Numbered from the stretch's first letter, positions 23,601 through 53,099 are shown. The stretch: DNA of 64,000 nucleotides from Prosapia bicincta (GCA_036971475.1 JBAIZL010000010.1:7732450-7796449), one strand, 5' to 3'. Numbers and translations: made by a program. Notes: a model not told the origin generated them from the letters alone.

Positions 23601-23643
23601 CCCTTATGTACATTTCAGTTACCAAGTAACCATCCTCAGAGGG
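23601..23643 (-). ncRNA. Hammerhead-like ribozyme motif, CCCT/AGGG family
   Basis: On the minus strand: CCCT (helix I), CTGAGGA, extra T, GGTTAC-TTG-GTAACT (stem II, closing G-T pair), GAA, ATGTACAT (palindromic helix III), A, AGGG (helix I partner). Helix III matches the motifs at 9710 and 11587, but stem II differs completely. This covarying pattern supports a real RNA fold. Confidence 0.68.
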
Positions 23644-23699
23644 ATAACATACAAAAACCTTTTTGTAGTAGAAAAAAATTGTTGTGGTTAAGGGGTTTT

Positions 23700-24335
23700 T
23701 TGAGTATTTATTAATATATTTAAGTTACTTAGAATTCCATACTCAAATACTAAAAAATTATTACTTGAGAACTAAACCATGTTGAAAGTAACCAAAACAA
23801 CAATTTTTTGAAATTATTCTTTTCACTTTAGTTATAGATATACCAGTAACTAAAACATCAGCTTTTACATTGCACATCTTAAGGCTTTTCTAGTAATACA
23901 TACTTATTGATCACACTTGACAAAAAACCACTACTTACTGATGTTTTTCAGCAGATGTGTTTCACACTAAATCAGTGAATTGTTCAATACTAGAATTAAA
24001 ACAAGATAGTTGCTCAGGTATGTTATATTATTATGAGTCTGTGGTGTGTTTGTGTTCTATGAAATGTTCATAGAGTGATTGTTAATTATGTGTTTGAATA
24101 TAGTGTTTGATTACGAGTTTGTGTTATTTAATTTAAATAAAACTTAAACTATAATTTTTTTTTTTTAATTGTGAGTTTGTTTTATTGTGTGGAATGTGTA
24201 TGTATAATTCAAAGTTTTCTGTTCCATTTGGTTAATTGTTTTTCTTGATAAAATATAGAATTTTTAGATTTATATCACAGCATATTCTGTATATAAATAG
24301 AACATTTTTTTGGGGTTGTGTTTTTTATGTCTTTT
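23700..24335. other. Intergenic AT-rich sequence, PLE-derived in part
   Basis: No host gene was seen. The part from about 23970 has TG-rich sequence complementary in character to 24870-25020, so the two flank the PLE fossils as inverted arms. CCTGAGCAAC occurs on the minus strand near 24015 and on the plus strand near 24998, possibly a decayed ribozyme core. Confidence 0.35.
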
Positions 24336-24339
24336 ATGT

Positions 24340-24430
24340 GTTCATTATACTGTGTAGTGGAGTTTCTTTGTGTTTTACTAATGTAGAAGCTATGACAGTT
24401 GTTGCGTGTGATTTTGTATACTCTTATGTC
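24340..24430 (-). pseudogene. Penelope-like GIY-YIG fragment
   Basis: Minus-strand translation gives GVYKITRNNCHSFYISKT, a damaged form of the PLE motif 'GVYKi.C..C..fYIGqT'. Flanking frames are broken. A related fragment in the opposite orientation lies at 24560-24870. Confidence 0.6.
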
Positions 24431-24559
24431 ATATTTATCTTGAAATGATTTTGTCCTGTGTAGATCTTTTTTGAGTGTGTTGGGTGTTTTAAATTCAACT
24501 TTGTATTACATAACAGTAACATATATCACAACAACACATCACAAAAAATAACTTTGTCA

Positions 24560-24870
24560 TTCAGAAAACGCAAATACATATCCCTTTTACAACATCCAAT
24601 TCAACCAATAAACACCTACACAACACTTCAGACCAACAGGGCAGTAGTATAAAGGACCACATGTAACAACCCCCATAGCTTCTACATACGTCAAACAGGA
24701 AGAAGGTTTACTACTCGATACAAAGAACGCATAAAAGATATTTTTAAAAAACCCCAAAACCAAAAAAAAACAGCTATTCATATAGATAACACACTACACA
24801 CAAATATACCAACACACATTAATCTAAAAGTTCTTCATTTCATCAAAAAAGCAATAAACTAAACATAATA
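24560..24870 (+). pseudogene. Penelope-like C-terminal fragment
   Basis: Allowing frameshifts, the plus strand reads GRRFTTRYKERIKDIFKKPQ, then TAIHIDNTLHTNIPTHINL and VLHFIKKAIN. This is the end of a PLE GIY-YIG domain. Its terminus is CA-rich like other PLE tails. Confidence 0.6.
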
Positions 24871-25019
24871 TAAAACCAACCACAACACACTCTAAACGAT
24901 ACAACACACTCAATCACACACATCATAATTAACAACCACTCTCAACAACACATAACAGAATACCAAAATGCCAAATATTCACAATAATACAACACACCTG
25001 AGCAACAGTCTTGTCCTTA

Positions 25020-27560
25020 ACTCAAAACTTTACTCATCCCTTATAACTCATATGACCAAGATTTTAAACTCCGGATAATAACTCCAGTTTACTAAAAATC
25101 TTCCTAAATATGAATAATTTTATATTTAATTCTAAATTTATGTTACTCCAATAAAAGTTTGTTTGTCTAGAGTATGTAAGACTAGATACAATCCAGCAAA
25201 TAAAAATCCTACTAAACAATAGAATACAAATGATAAGCAAAAATAAAACAATAGGAAGAAAAAGATTCAAGTCTATGGCATTATAAGTATTACTACTTAA
25301 ATAATATCTTGTATTATGGTCTTGAATAATATTGTTAGTTGTGTTACTAAAAGGAACATTCTGTTGTTACAGCAAAGTTGTAGAGTATGTTACTATATTT
25401 CTTAGTGCACAATCACATGCCCTGTTTTGTAAAGTAAATGGTCGAGCGTAAAGGGAACCCCCAACATATACAAACTCATTAATTATAGCAAAGATTTTCA
25501 TTTAAAACTAAATTTTTAGGTACAAAATTGTAAGAAATATGTAATTTACAAATTTTAGAACATTTTAGCAGTAAAAACATATTGAAAATTAATTTACAGA
25601 AAATGTTTAGATCAACGTAATTGAACCAACAAGACACCTAGTAAACTAGCCATCATTTTAATTTCCTTCATGACACATCGTGTAAATTGATACCTTCCAT
25701 CCAGTATGCTATCGACAAATTCATCTGTTACATTCATGGCCCTTCTGTTTCTTATATAACGGCTCTTCCTTATTTGACAGTACACACATCGTGGAGCCTT
25801 TGCCACAAGATTTTCTAAAATGAAACCAAATTCTGTGTAAGTTCCGTTTCAAATAATTAGATTTTATACAAGCAGTATACTTCTAGAATTTCCATGAAGT
25901 GTTATTATCAATAAATTTTTAAATAATTTATATTAGTAAGAAGAAAAATATATAAAATAGTTTCATAATTTGGTAACAAACGTATGTGGATTTTGAATCC
26001 TGATAGGACATTCTTGACCAGTTATATTTTGTATACTCTGCTTTGGCGGTATGGAAAAATTTTGAATTGAAGCTCTTTTCAAAATATGATTCTTGCATTT
26101 GCCTTTGCTAACTCAGTGATGAATATTCTAGCAGTTTTCATCGCAGTATTTTTCTTATATATGATATGAACATTGATAGTTACCAAGCTCAATAATCCGT
26201 TGAATATAGTCATTAGCAATCTCTGTGACTCACTCTTTTTACTGAATAATCCTTCTTCATCCTATCAACTCCTTACTTTGATAAGTAGTAGAATAAAATC
26301 ACCTCTGGTTTGAATTAATCTCCTGTTTCGTGATCAATTTCATCGTCTGAATATAATGTTGATAATTTATGACATTTTTGGAATGTATGAAACAAAAATT
26401 GTTCGATTATAATTGGTCCCAAAACCAAATATTCTTCTAAAAACTGTGACACAAACAGTCGCGCTATTAGGACATCCCTAGCTGAACAGTGGTGCGGCAC
26501 TTTAACCGCCTCACATTCGCTGCAGAACACCTAGTCATGGGATTATTACCAAAATAAGTTGTCAGATAAGATCAACTACACAAAGCTAGCTCATCAAAAC
26601 TGTAGTGCAAAAGAACAAAACATTTCCTTCACACTAACTATTTTTGTTAGGGCTCTCCTAATGGCATGACCGATCACAAGTAAGAAAGAATTCTATGCTC
26701 TGATTTAATTATGACAATAATCATAAAAGCTCTTGACAGTAAAAAATTTACTTTTAAAAATAAAGTAATAGAGTAAATATGTGTTATTTAACTTAGTAAA
26801 ATTGTTACTTGATAAACCTAATTATAAAATAAAATTTGAGACACTATTGCTTAGTGTGCTTGAAAATATTAGGTCTTGGTTAATTTTATCGAAATTAAAA
26901 ATTGAAGTTTTTCTGAGAGACAAATACTTTGGTATGGACAACTAATACCGTAAGTTAAAATGTATCTAATATTAAGAAATTATATGTTTTAATTTGCAGA
27001 ATTCAAGACATTTTATAATTAAGTACAGTGTTAAAAAAAAATAAAAATTAAGTTGACTTAAGGTCACTGTCAGCAACTACTCCTAAGAAAGTTTCTGAGG
27101 GGGAGATGTCAGATGAACATTTTGGGAAACATACAGAGGTATATTTTTAGGGATTAATGCATTAAGGCTCTCCAAGTATCTATGCTCGTAATGGTCATAT
27201 TTTAGATTTTCTTCAATTTCAACCAATACTTATGACTTTTGACAAATTTTTTTTCTTCTTTAAGATATATATACTTGAAAAACTTATGTGAAAAGAAATA
27301 AAATTGACTGGGATTTGGTCAATCACTATGTAATTGAATATATAATGGCCTAAGCTACTAGAGCTTTTATATGTTCTTGGTAAAAGCACTAAAAAACAAT
27401 AACTACCAATCAAACTTCACCGATCATCTCAACTCCACAAAACATGACTAGGTAATTATTCCGACGTGCGACTACCGCTATTTTCTTGAAATTTTTTTAC
27501 TTTTCTTATGTATTTTTACGTCCTAAACACGAATCCAACATTAATAATTGTCGCTGACAA
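25020..27560. other. Intergenic region between Dicer-1 and NSE3, unassigned
   Basis: AT-rich. Minus-strand open frames at 25612-25806 (CVYCQIRKSRYIRNRR) and 26315-26530 (HHCSARDVLIARLFVSQFLE) match no family I know and lack clear gene structure. They may be old repeat fragments. Confidence 0.35.
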
Positions 27561-27569
27561 TTACATTAA

Positions 27570-27885
27570 TAATTACCCATGACTACATAGACATAACATC
27601 TAACCTACAAATTCTTCATAAACAACACAGAAATAACCAATGCTATACAACCAAACAATAGGAAATATATAGACACTTCAAACTACACCCTACACACATA
27701 CTCAATACACAATTACATTACAACTCACGCACTTTTTGACATCATAACTCCTAATACACACAAAATATACCCACACCATCAAAATATCCCACCCCACCTT
27801 AACATACGTAAACCTTGAGATCAGTTACAGTCTGAGTTGACAAAGGGACACATCTCCCGAAACAGCCGTCCTCAACAAGCAAAGG
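27570..27885 (+). repeat. Decayed PLE 3' end with hammerhead remnant
   Basis: A CA-rich segment (27590-27800), in which I saw no clear domain, precedes a hammerhead-like remnant at 27834-27882: GAG, TTGACAA (expected CTGANGA), extra A, GGGA...TCCC, GAA, ACAGCCGT, C, CTC. Helix III ACAGCCGT is one base from the palindrome ACGGCCGT. Two core positions are mutated, so cleavage is not expected. Confidence 0.5.
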
Positions 27886-27889
27886 AAGT

Positions 27890-29144
27890 GCTACTATAGG
27901 CAAGTTTAAAACATTTAAAACGTGTTTAGTGATTACTAGTAGCTCACGCGAAGATGGAATCAACAAATGTTCATATTTTATACTCTAGGAATTGCTTCCT
28001 TTTATTTATATCTTATTTGGATATCCACATTTAAAAACTTCAGAGTGGAAATGATTTTTAAAAATTTCTTAAATTTAACAAAATATTTGTATTTTTTTTA
28101 ATGTTGTAACTTGTAGGCTATAAAATAATTTTTTCCTATTATTTAGATGAGGTATATAATGTGATTTTAATTTTTATTATATAACAAACGAATGAAATTT
28201 TATTTATATTCTAATAACATAAATGCTCATCTAATTAATTGAATCATAACCTACTAAGCAAGGAAAAAGAAAATACTCCAAAATAATTACTTTACCTTAA
28301 ACGTATTATTTGATGGTTTGTATAATTAGGTTATGAAGTAATTACTAAATAAAATCATTGTATCAACTACTTATCACAAATATAATCAATAGTTTAATTA
28401 AAAATTTTATTCTCAACATTTTTAAAAACCTTACTCTTTAATAAACACAAACATTACGATTTTCATTAATCTATGTTACATCACGGAATCTATGCCTTAC
28501 AACGAGTCCTATGATTACTCTTACAATATGTGTTTTGCTATCAAAGAGTTTATACAAGTTTCCAGTTTTAGTATGGTTAGCTGTTGGCGTAATAAGATTA
28601 ATAACTATGTTTAGAGAAATAGGAATGGTATATTTAATTCATAACAAATATGACAAGATGTCCCGCTTTTAAGTACTATGCCCCACTAACCACAAGTTAT
28701 GTGAAAGAACAAGCAAATACTCTGCTTTGAATTACTTTAATGATATTATACGAAAATTAAAAAGGCACTTTCAATTTTTACACATAATTTAAACCAAATA
28801 CCATTCCGCAAAGGTTTCAAATGTGCATCAAAGTAGTCTGCGAACCACAATTAACCCGTGAAAGCTTCGGAACGATCTAATCAGTGAGTCAGTCAGAGAA
28901 GGTATGGGTCGGTGGCCTCCGAGCATTAGCAACTTCTTTTACGCGACACTGGATGCTGATAAAAAAATTGCGATCAGTGAATTTGGTAGAGGGCAGGATT
29001 TGAGGAGGGTATCTGCGTGGCAGAATGTTTGTGGTTGGGACAGTAATAGAATGATCCAAGAGAGGGTCCAGCTGTATGTATTAAGTATTTGAATACAATG
29101 AATGTTGAACAAAATAAAAGGTAAAATGTGACAAATAATTCTTG
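27890..29144. other. Unassigned intergenic sequence
   Basis: AT-rich. A short open frame at 28904-29092 has no recognised domain. I see no RNA gene. Confidence 0.35.
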
Positions 29145-29295
29145 TTAACACATTCACTGTCAACCTGGACGCGCTAGTGCCTAGGCGTGGCTTAGTGGCC
29201 GGCAACATGGAGCCCAACGTGTTATTTTTATCATCAGTGTATTATAACCACTCGAAGTAAACAGTTGTTACTGTGTTGCATTGTGTCTCGAATAC

Positions 29296-29469
29296 CAGGC
29301 GCGTATCCAGCGACTTGCTTGGGGGGGCGATCGATGCATTATATATATATATATATATATTAAAACAACACAGGTTATTCAAATACAAAGCTTTCGATAT
29401 AAAATAATAAATATTCTTGTATTTGAATAACCTGTGTTGTTTTAAATTATTAAACAAGAAAACGTATTT

Positions 29470-29539
<70 letters not shown>

Positions 29540-30068
29540 GTGTGTGTGTGCGTGTATGTAAAACCATAGAACAGAAAAAGTTCTTTTTATGCTTGCGTTA
29601 GAAATCGGTAACGTGATAAAGATTCGTAGCAAATTAGACTTTTTAATAAATAATTATTCCAGTTTCGATAACACTTATGCTAGAGAATATTATTAATTTC
29701 ATAATAAGCTATTATTATAAAAATGGTTGCTTAATTAATATAAGTAGTTATTCTTCCAACACGAACAATTCCGGAGTCAACTGGGAATATTACGCTTGCA
29801 AAATTACGTATTGAAAATCATATGTTCGAGACTAAGCTTCACTAGCGCTATCTGTTGTTAAAACGTTTAGACGTTTACGAGGGTATGCCGAGGGAATGCG
29901 TCACATTTTCAAATTAAAATTGTATTTTTTATTTACAATAAAAGACGAATTAACTTAAGTAAAAGTCTAATTTAATAGAAAGTCCTAATTTAATAATATA
30001 TTGTCGACTTTTAACCCAAAGTTCTTGAGGGTTGGGGGTAATCGCCCCCCCCCTTGGATACGCGCCTG
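29296..30068. mobile_element. TIR element with 5-bp duplication, carrying a PLE tail and TA repeats
   Basis: The inverted repeats are CAGGCGCGTATCCA on the left and TGGATACGCGCCTG-like on the right (one mismatch), each followed inward by a long G or C run. AATAC flanks both sides (29291-29295 and 30069-30073). The interior includes TA repeats and a hairpin PLE tail (CAAATACAAAGCTTTCGATA). The superfamily is unclear: the CAGG ends look hAT-like, but hAT makes 8-bp duplications. Confidence 0.7.
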
Positions 30069-30218
30069 AATACGTATTAAGAGCGTGGAACTGTTGGTTC
30101 TCATTGTTTTCAGTTTGTGTGAGTCAGCCGTGATGTTTAATTTGTGAACGTTGTTTTATTGATGTGGTTATTGTGTATTTCTGTGTATATAAATTGTGTG
30201 TGATTTGTGACTTTTCTA

Positions 30219-32070
30219 ATGAAAATGTACCTTGCAATGTCTGGACAGTCAATAGTTCTCCCTCAGACTAGTGTTGAGGAACAGCCTGATGAAATTTTGG
30301 ACAGTGAACTCGACGAGAATGACCTTATTCAATGTGTCACAGATGATAAATCCACCAATAATACCGATGACGATATAATGGAAAGTGATGACAACGATCC
30401 TGATATTTACACATGAGCTCCAGAATCGAGAATTACAACATTGGGGATGAAGGCCATTGAATTTACCAAAATGACTAATTTACTATTCCTAATTCCAGGT
30501 GACAGGAGCCCAATAGATTGGTTCAACCTGCTAGTAGAAGAAGTGTTTTTAGAAGAAATCTATAGAGCAACTAATGAGTATGCTATTTAAGTTTTATTTA
30601 AACCGAAATCCCGAATTATTCATTGGAAAAATGTGTCAGTATATGAATTAAAAATATTTATATAGCATCAGTTCACCTAAACAGAATATTGGGAAACTGA
30701 GTTACTTTTTCATTTTAAAATTTTCAGACAAAGCAAGTTTAGGGATCGGTTCCTGAACATACTTCGTTGCTTGCAATTTAGCAACATAACAGATCAAAGA
30801 GAAAAAAGATTCAATGAATAAAATCCAATGTATTATTCATTATTTCAACAAGATATTGAATATATATATTATCCACAGAAAGAGCTGTCGATTGATGAGG
30901 CAATGGTATTGTGGTGGGGTAAATTGTATTTCATCAATATATCAAAGAAAAGAAACATAAATATGGTATGAAACTGTACACGCTATGTGAACATCACGGC
31001 ATTATTTTAAAATTTCTAGTTTATGCTGGAGACTAGGCGGGAAGGGCAACACTGAAAAGGTTATCATGCACTTACTAACAGAAAAACTTGGAAACGGTCA
31101 TGCAGTTTACATGGACAACTTTTACAACAGTTGCAATTTGTTGTCTAGGCTTCTTGCTAACAAGACCTATTCCACAGGTACGCTAAGATAGGATTGTAAT
31201 CATATACCGACTGAAGTAAATGCAGCGAATTTGAAGCAATGAAGAACTATTCCTAGATATGGGAATAGCCTTACGATGGAAGGAAAAGCCAACTGTGTTA
31301 GAAATATCTACTAAATAGGAAAATGACTTAATAGACTTGAATGGAAAATCCAATGTATTATTCATTATTTCAACAAGATATTGAATATATATTATCCACA
31401 GAAAGAGCTGTCGATTGATGAGGCAATGGTATTGTGGTGGGGTAGTTTGTATTTCTGCAATATATCAAAGAAAAGAAACATAAATATGGTATGAAACTGT
31501 ACACTCTATGTGAACATCACGGCATTATTTTAAAATTTCTAGTTTATGCTGGAGACTAGGCGGGAAGGGCAACACTGAAAAGGTTATCATGCATTTACTA
31601 ACAGAAAAACTTGGAAACGGTCATGCAGTTTACATGGACAACTTTTACAACAGTTGCAATTTGTTGTCTAGGCTTCTTGCTAACAAGACCTATTCCACAG
31701 GTACGCTAAGATAGGATTGTAATCATATACCGACTGAAGTAAATGCAGCGAATTTGAAGCAAGGAAGAACTATTCCTAGATATGGGAATAGCCTTACGAT
31801 GGAGGGAAAAGCCAACTGTGTTAGAAATATCTACTAAATAGGAAAATGACTTAATAGACTTGAAAAAAAAAAATTATTACAAATACCACTTCCTATTGTG
31901 AAATACTATGCTCACATAGTGGAGTCGACAGAGCGCATCAAATGTTCAACTATTACCCCTCTAAGCATAAAGCAATCCAATGGTATACGAATTGATGCTC
32001 CAGTTATCAAGCTAGGAATCTTAAAATCAGATTATGACACCTGTTCTGGTATTTTCAGCATAAAAGGTAA
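30219..32070 (+). pseudogene. piggyBac transposase pseudogene
   Basis: It begins with an acidic N-terminus (VEEQPDEILDSELDENDLIQ). In broken frames it continues WFNLLVEEVFLEEIYRATNE, FRDRFLNILRCLQFSNITDQ and ELSIDEAMVLWWGKLYF, which are piggyBac DDE landmarks. Many stops are present. The segment around SIDEAM is present twice because of a tandem duplication. It is not functional. Confidence 0.85.
30820..31864 (+). repeat. 525-bp tandem duplication within piggyBac pseudogene
   Basis: AAATCCAATGTATTATTCAT starts at 30821 and again at 31346. The two copies (about 30820-31343 and 31344-31864) differ at only a few bases, and both end AATAGACTTGAA. It arose after the element was already broken, because both copies share stops. 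Confidence 0.9.
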
Positions 32071-32119
32071 GATTTAAGAGGGAAAAAAATTAGCACATAG
32101 CTGTGAATGGGTTAACAAC

Positions 32120-33215
32120 AAAAAGGATTTTTAAAAAACATTTATCATTACTGACTTCATTGGCCTTTGAGAGTAAAATAATTTTCACACTTCGGTGTGA
32201 AGGGGGATTCTCCACTTTATTGTATTGAAAACAAAGAGAGATACAATGAATATTTGAAATTAGCTTTAAGCAAAAGCCGAAACTTGAAATCCCTCAACTT
32301 GTCAAACAAATTATAGTTTGGACTAAAACAGAATAGGATTCTGCATAGGTGAAATAGACCGGAGAGAGCGGGGATTAGAACCGTTTGAGCTAATAGGAAC
32401 TTCACATCTTGCTGCGTGGTGAACCTAGTTTCCAATTCGACGTTAAACTTCCGTTCGCCTTTGTTTCATTGTAGCTGTGGTGGAGTGATTTACTAGTGGT
32501 GTAGCTTGCTTCGTTCTGTAATTTCAGTCACTGGCAGTGGCAGGTTGACTGTCAATGAGTTCGAACTGACAACATCGCATCCCTACCCTGACATAGACCC
32601 GTTCCTATTCTACTTTAAATCATAGTATAGCACAACCCTCTGCTAGAATTTAATGGTAAAGAGGGACAAAATGTCTTCATTCTTGCATACCTGACGTAGA
32701 ACTACTCTTTAATATTATTTTATTCTATCTTCGCTTGAGATGCTAGTTTCTCACTAAATACACTTGAGCATATATCAGTATAAATAGTTGATACGTAACA
32801 GATAAGGTATTTGCAGTAAGTCAAGTTCTTTACTTTATTTACATTTTTTAAACTGTGGGATTGCCAAAGCATTTTATAATATAATACTGGGTTTAAGACA
32901 AGGAGAACAAACAATTATTTTCTTATTAAATTACAACATTGAAGCACTGTTTTCTTGTATTTAGTTATTCCTAACACTTTAATGTACTTAAACAAGAATC
33001 TTACTTGGTATAAATGTGAGTCAACTTTCGAGAACTTTAATTTCATGCCATTTTTTAGCATCACCTGAGAGTCTCAGACCTCATCTCTGTTAAAACAAAG
33101 TTTCAGCGCAGAACTTAGACGTTTCAAAGCCTCAGTTTTAGAGACTTGTATATTTTGTTAAATTAATTTTATTAAAAATAAATAGAAAATCACCTTAACT
33201 AAACATTGAAATGAG
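32120..33215. other. Unassigned intergenic sequence
   Basis: Mixed composition without recognised coding or repeat structure. Confidence 0.35.
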
Positions 33216-33269
33216 CATGCACACTAACTTCTGATAAGCCTTGAGTGTTGTGTTGGTATTGTTGCAGTA

Positions 33270-34120
33270 TGATGTAAATACGTTAGGTTATTCAGTTTTG
33301 ACAGCATAAAATGTTCCATCAGCAGAAATTCACTGACAGATTGAGTAAAGTGTATGATCTCAATGCGATGAATGGGAGTAAATTGCCCAAGTGGGTGAGA
33401 GCTTTCAAGATCAAACAAGAAAACATCTCTGAGGAGGCCAACTGTCAGTGATCACAGATTTGATCAATGCTGTGGATAAAAAATTAGTAATTCACAACAG
33501 GAATTCTCTCAAAATTTGTAATTTTGCAGCCTGCACACAGATCGGATTCTTAGGCTGCTCACTGATTAATACCAAAGGATAAGATGGCCAGTGTTCTTAA
33601 TGTTTTTTACTAATGTGATTTAACTTTCAGAAAATATTGTTATTATCATAGATTACAAGACATGAGTTGCCTACATGACCATAGAGTAAAAGTATCAGTC
33701 AATTAAATGTTCCCATGGCATTACCAGTCAATACCAATGCCAAGTAGACAATCTTGACATGGAAGGTGATAGCAACTGTGTGTTTTGGATAGACATATGG
33801 TCTTGTTATTTGACTTATGCAACATAAAGACAACAGTAAATGATTACTGTGTTACTGGCTAAACTTCAATGCAATACAGAATAAATAAGTAATGTGTCTT
33901 CGGACATCCGGAATTTTATTGCTCTTTGATAATGCTAGACCTCATTTTGCCAATGAAATCCAAAATCTTACGTCAATAATAAGATGCAGCAATTTTCACT
34001 TACGCCATTACAGCAGCAAGCGCTTTTCCAGATGTCAAAGTAAAAAAACGTTTAAGATTCTTTATCTTCTCTCTATGACTTCATCGTACAAAAGCATATC
34101 AATGTTATGACAAATGATTA
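33270..34120 (+). pseudogene. mariner transposase fossil
   Basis: Broken translation gives GGQLSVITDLINAVDKKL near 33430-33485 (mariner linker 'gRPsVvTddLv..Vde') and LLLFDNARPHFANEIQ near 33910-33965 (second catalytic Asp). The end motif YSPDLAP is lost. No inverted repeats were identified. Confidence 0.65.
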
Positions 34121-34339
34121 AACAAAAAAGGAAAATAGAGAGTTGTAAGGAATTAACAACTTTTTTTTGAAAAAATCCATGACCTTTATTATTTATAATT
34201 CAACACATTAAAAAAATTATAACTTTAATTTTTTATTATTATCAAATTTGTGAATTTTATATTGACATTTATTTTGTGTAATGTAATTTAGTTTTAAAAT
34301 TACGTTTCATCTTTTTAAAAAGCCATAAAAATATAGATA

Positions 34340-35064
34340 AAGTTGTACCTCCATATCCATGGGTAATGTGGTCCAAAATTACTACAGTAATGTGACACCG
34401 CGAATAATAAGGTGTGTTATCCGCATTAACACATAAATACCATGCATACAGACATTACAGTATACAGTAGTACATGTACATAAATTGCATAACTGAATTA
34501 TATACTGTAAATTATTTAAAATAGTACAGTACAGTATGTATTGTTATGTACAGTAGGCCCAATGAACCGATTCATTTTTGTTATACAATCTCGCAATGCA
34601 CGCAAACGATTTCCTTTCAACTTCAATCATGTTCAAAATTTTCACTTAATGAAACAACACTTCGGCTTCTCTTAGACTCACCATTATTAGACGCTTCATT
34701 ACCGATGCGATTCTTGGCCATTATTGTTGAACAGAAGAATATTTACAAGTTAATTACGCAAATATTGTAGTACTAACACTAACAAGTGCAGCGAATAGGT
34801 TAATGTAACCACTAGAAGCAGACTGGAGAGATTTCAGAGGAAAGCAGTAAGGCTGTGGAATCCTACGACTCAACAATCAAAAAGAAAATGATTAAGGCTC
34901 CTTTATGTAAACGATGCGGCACTGTACACATAAAAACAAACCGACTTAGATATGAGTATTTAGGAACGGTTGAACATAAACTATTCCAAGATTCTCAGTG
35001 TGACACCATACCGTAGGTAATTGAAACCACGGATACCGATACCATGGGTACGGAGGCACAACTG
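34340..35064. mobile_element. pogo/Tigger-like MITE
   Basis: Left end AAGTTGTACCTCCATATCCA, right end GGTACGGAGGCACAACTG, inverted with a few mismatches, TA on both flanks. About 725 bp, no intact transposase. Confidence 0.7.
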
Positions 35065-35492
35065 TACTTACAATTTTAAAATGTCTTTTTATTTAATTAA
35101 AAAAAAAACACAGGCTTTTCTAGCTAGCATGTCTATGGTATTCATTTACAATATTTTAAATAAACAAATCACTATGTCATTCTGCTTTTAAAAAGAAAAA
35201 ATGTTCAGCCCTACTTTTAGCAATCACAGATTGTATAGTGGTTAAAACTAAAATACAACTGGCAATTAGATCTTTAATATAGAAGAGTAATATTTATTTA
35301 AAATAGTCTCTGAGCAATATTCACAATAATAGGTTTTCTATATGTTCGATCAACTGAGTTTTATTCAACATGATCTAAACCTGTTTATAGAACTAATGTG
35401 TGTTCATATCATTTACTAAAACAAAAAAAACCAGGATTTTTTTATTTACAAGGAATTAAAGTAAAATCACATTTTTGTTCGTACAGTTTTAC
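35065..35492. other. Probable NSE3 3' untranslated and downstream region
   Basis: AT-rich sequence after the NSE3 stop. An AATAAA on the minus strand (TTTATT on plus, about 35290) could be the poly(A) signal. No other gene was seen. Confidence 0.35.
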
Positions 35493-51643
<16,151 letters not shown>

Positions 51644-51814
51644 CTAAAAGGAGCAAATAATTTCTTATGAATATAGCATAAAAAAGCAATGTTTCAGATA
51701 TTTCAAGGTTAAACTAATTAAAAGTATATTTGAAGGTTAACATTCAATTATAATTATAAAATTAATCATCAAAAAGCAACATAATGATGCATATTCATTA
51801 TTAAAACATCATAA

Positions 51815-51962
51815 TACTGTATTGAAAACCTTAACAAATTAGAAAAACTACCAAATCACAAAACCACCTACTTACTAAAATATAATTACATAAAACTACC
51901 CTCCCGTTAGGTTAAGTTTGTAGGTCTGGGATACATCGACAGCGCATGCGCAGAACGGAAAC
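51815..51962. repeat. Second copy of the transposon's right-hand segment
   Basis: TTGAAAACCTTAACAAATTA through CATCGACAGCGCATGCGCAG repeats 50840-50985 with few changes. It lies upstream of the NSE3 start exon and is perhaps a deletion derivative of the same element. Confidence 0.8.
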
Positions 51963-51964
51963 AT

Positions 51965-53095
51965 TATACATTATTATAATAATAGTTATATCATTATAAT
52001 TATGTTAATATTATTCAACTTAATAATGCTACAAAAATATTACCAATTGAGATAAAATATAGAAAACATAACAAAACTACTGCTGAGAATAAAAAAGGTA
52101 CAAAATTTGTACTTTAAAACCTATTATAAAACTTATAAACACAAATATTTACACTTCTTCAAAAGAAAGTAGTAGAATACCTTCAAAAGAAAGTAGTAGA
52201 ATACCTTCAAGGAGGCAAAGAAATATTTATTAACTATAACAATGCAATATCCCATGAATTACAATATACTTTCATCGCTATTTACTGCATTTATTTAATG
52301 CCTACATACCTTTAAGTTTACTGTAGTACAAGAAAATTTAAGAATTAAAATGTATTACAGTTATAAAGCAAGTAATACAAGAAACCTTTTGTCAACTATA
52401 TTTCTAAGCTCTCAATTACCTTAGGGTTAGATATAAAAGATAAATTCTACATTACAATCTACAGAAAATACTAAAGTAATAACACATTTGGAAAAGTATA
52501 TTATTAAGATTTTGTTCCATATGTTATTAATTAGTTGTAAAATGAGTATTTCTTAAGCTTGAACAAAAACTATTATATATTTTAGTTTTAACCAAAACAT
52601 GACCTAACTGGAAACCAATAATCAACTATACCAAAGATTTAATAGTAAATAGTTTATCTTACTTTTCACATATGTTGCTTAAATATACTCTTTACCTACG
52701 AAATCATTTAAAGGCTTGGAAATTATAAATATAGAGTTCTTAAAATTTTCGTTGGGCATATAAGCATAACCTCAATTCACAAACTTATTTCAGAATGAAT
52801 TAATTGTTTTAAAATTACCTCATTGTGTTATATCACTAGATTACAATATCTCGTTACAAAGTATCCTATAACTATATATTTAATTTGAATGTTTAAAAAA
52901 ATTAAAATTATCTAAGAAAACATAATTCTCTTTAGTTTCTCGAAAACTAATTTTAAATATTGTTCAGTGTACAGTATACTGTTTTTTTTAGTGTAAACTA
53001 AACTATGTATGTAGTATACGTATACGTTATCGCTAATACAGAAGCCAATGCTTGGGCACAGAGTATATATATATAAATATAAATAAATAAATAAA
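51965..53095. other. Divergent intergenic region NSE3-EXOSC9, part 1
   Basis: AT-rich with no recognised gene. A short direct duplication (CTTCAAAAGAAAGTAGTAGA, about 52158 and 52180) is present. Confidence 0.4.
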
Positions 53096-53099
53096 TAAA

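Larger units (their letters stand above)
29145..32115 (+). mobile_element. piggyBac-like transposon, decayed and nested
   Basis: The ends are TTAACACATTCACTGTCA (29145) and CTGTGAATGGGTTAA (ending 32115), so both carry TTAA and a matching inverted repeat (CCCATTCACAG type). The interior holds a broken piggyBac transposase and an internal 525-bp duplication. A separate TIR element (29296-30068) is nested near the left end. Confidence 0.82.

Noticed and set aside
24998..25070. CCTGAGCAAC block as another hammerhead
   Set aside because: CTGAGCA breaks the required G8-A9, and no GAA plus palindrome follows. At most it is an old remnant.
25612..25806. Minus-strand frame with CVYCQIRKSRYIRNRR, considered as the last NSE3 exon or a zinc-finger transposase end
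   Set aside because: The true last NSE3 exon is at 35654-35493, with matching phase and MAGE motifs. No family match supports this frame.
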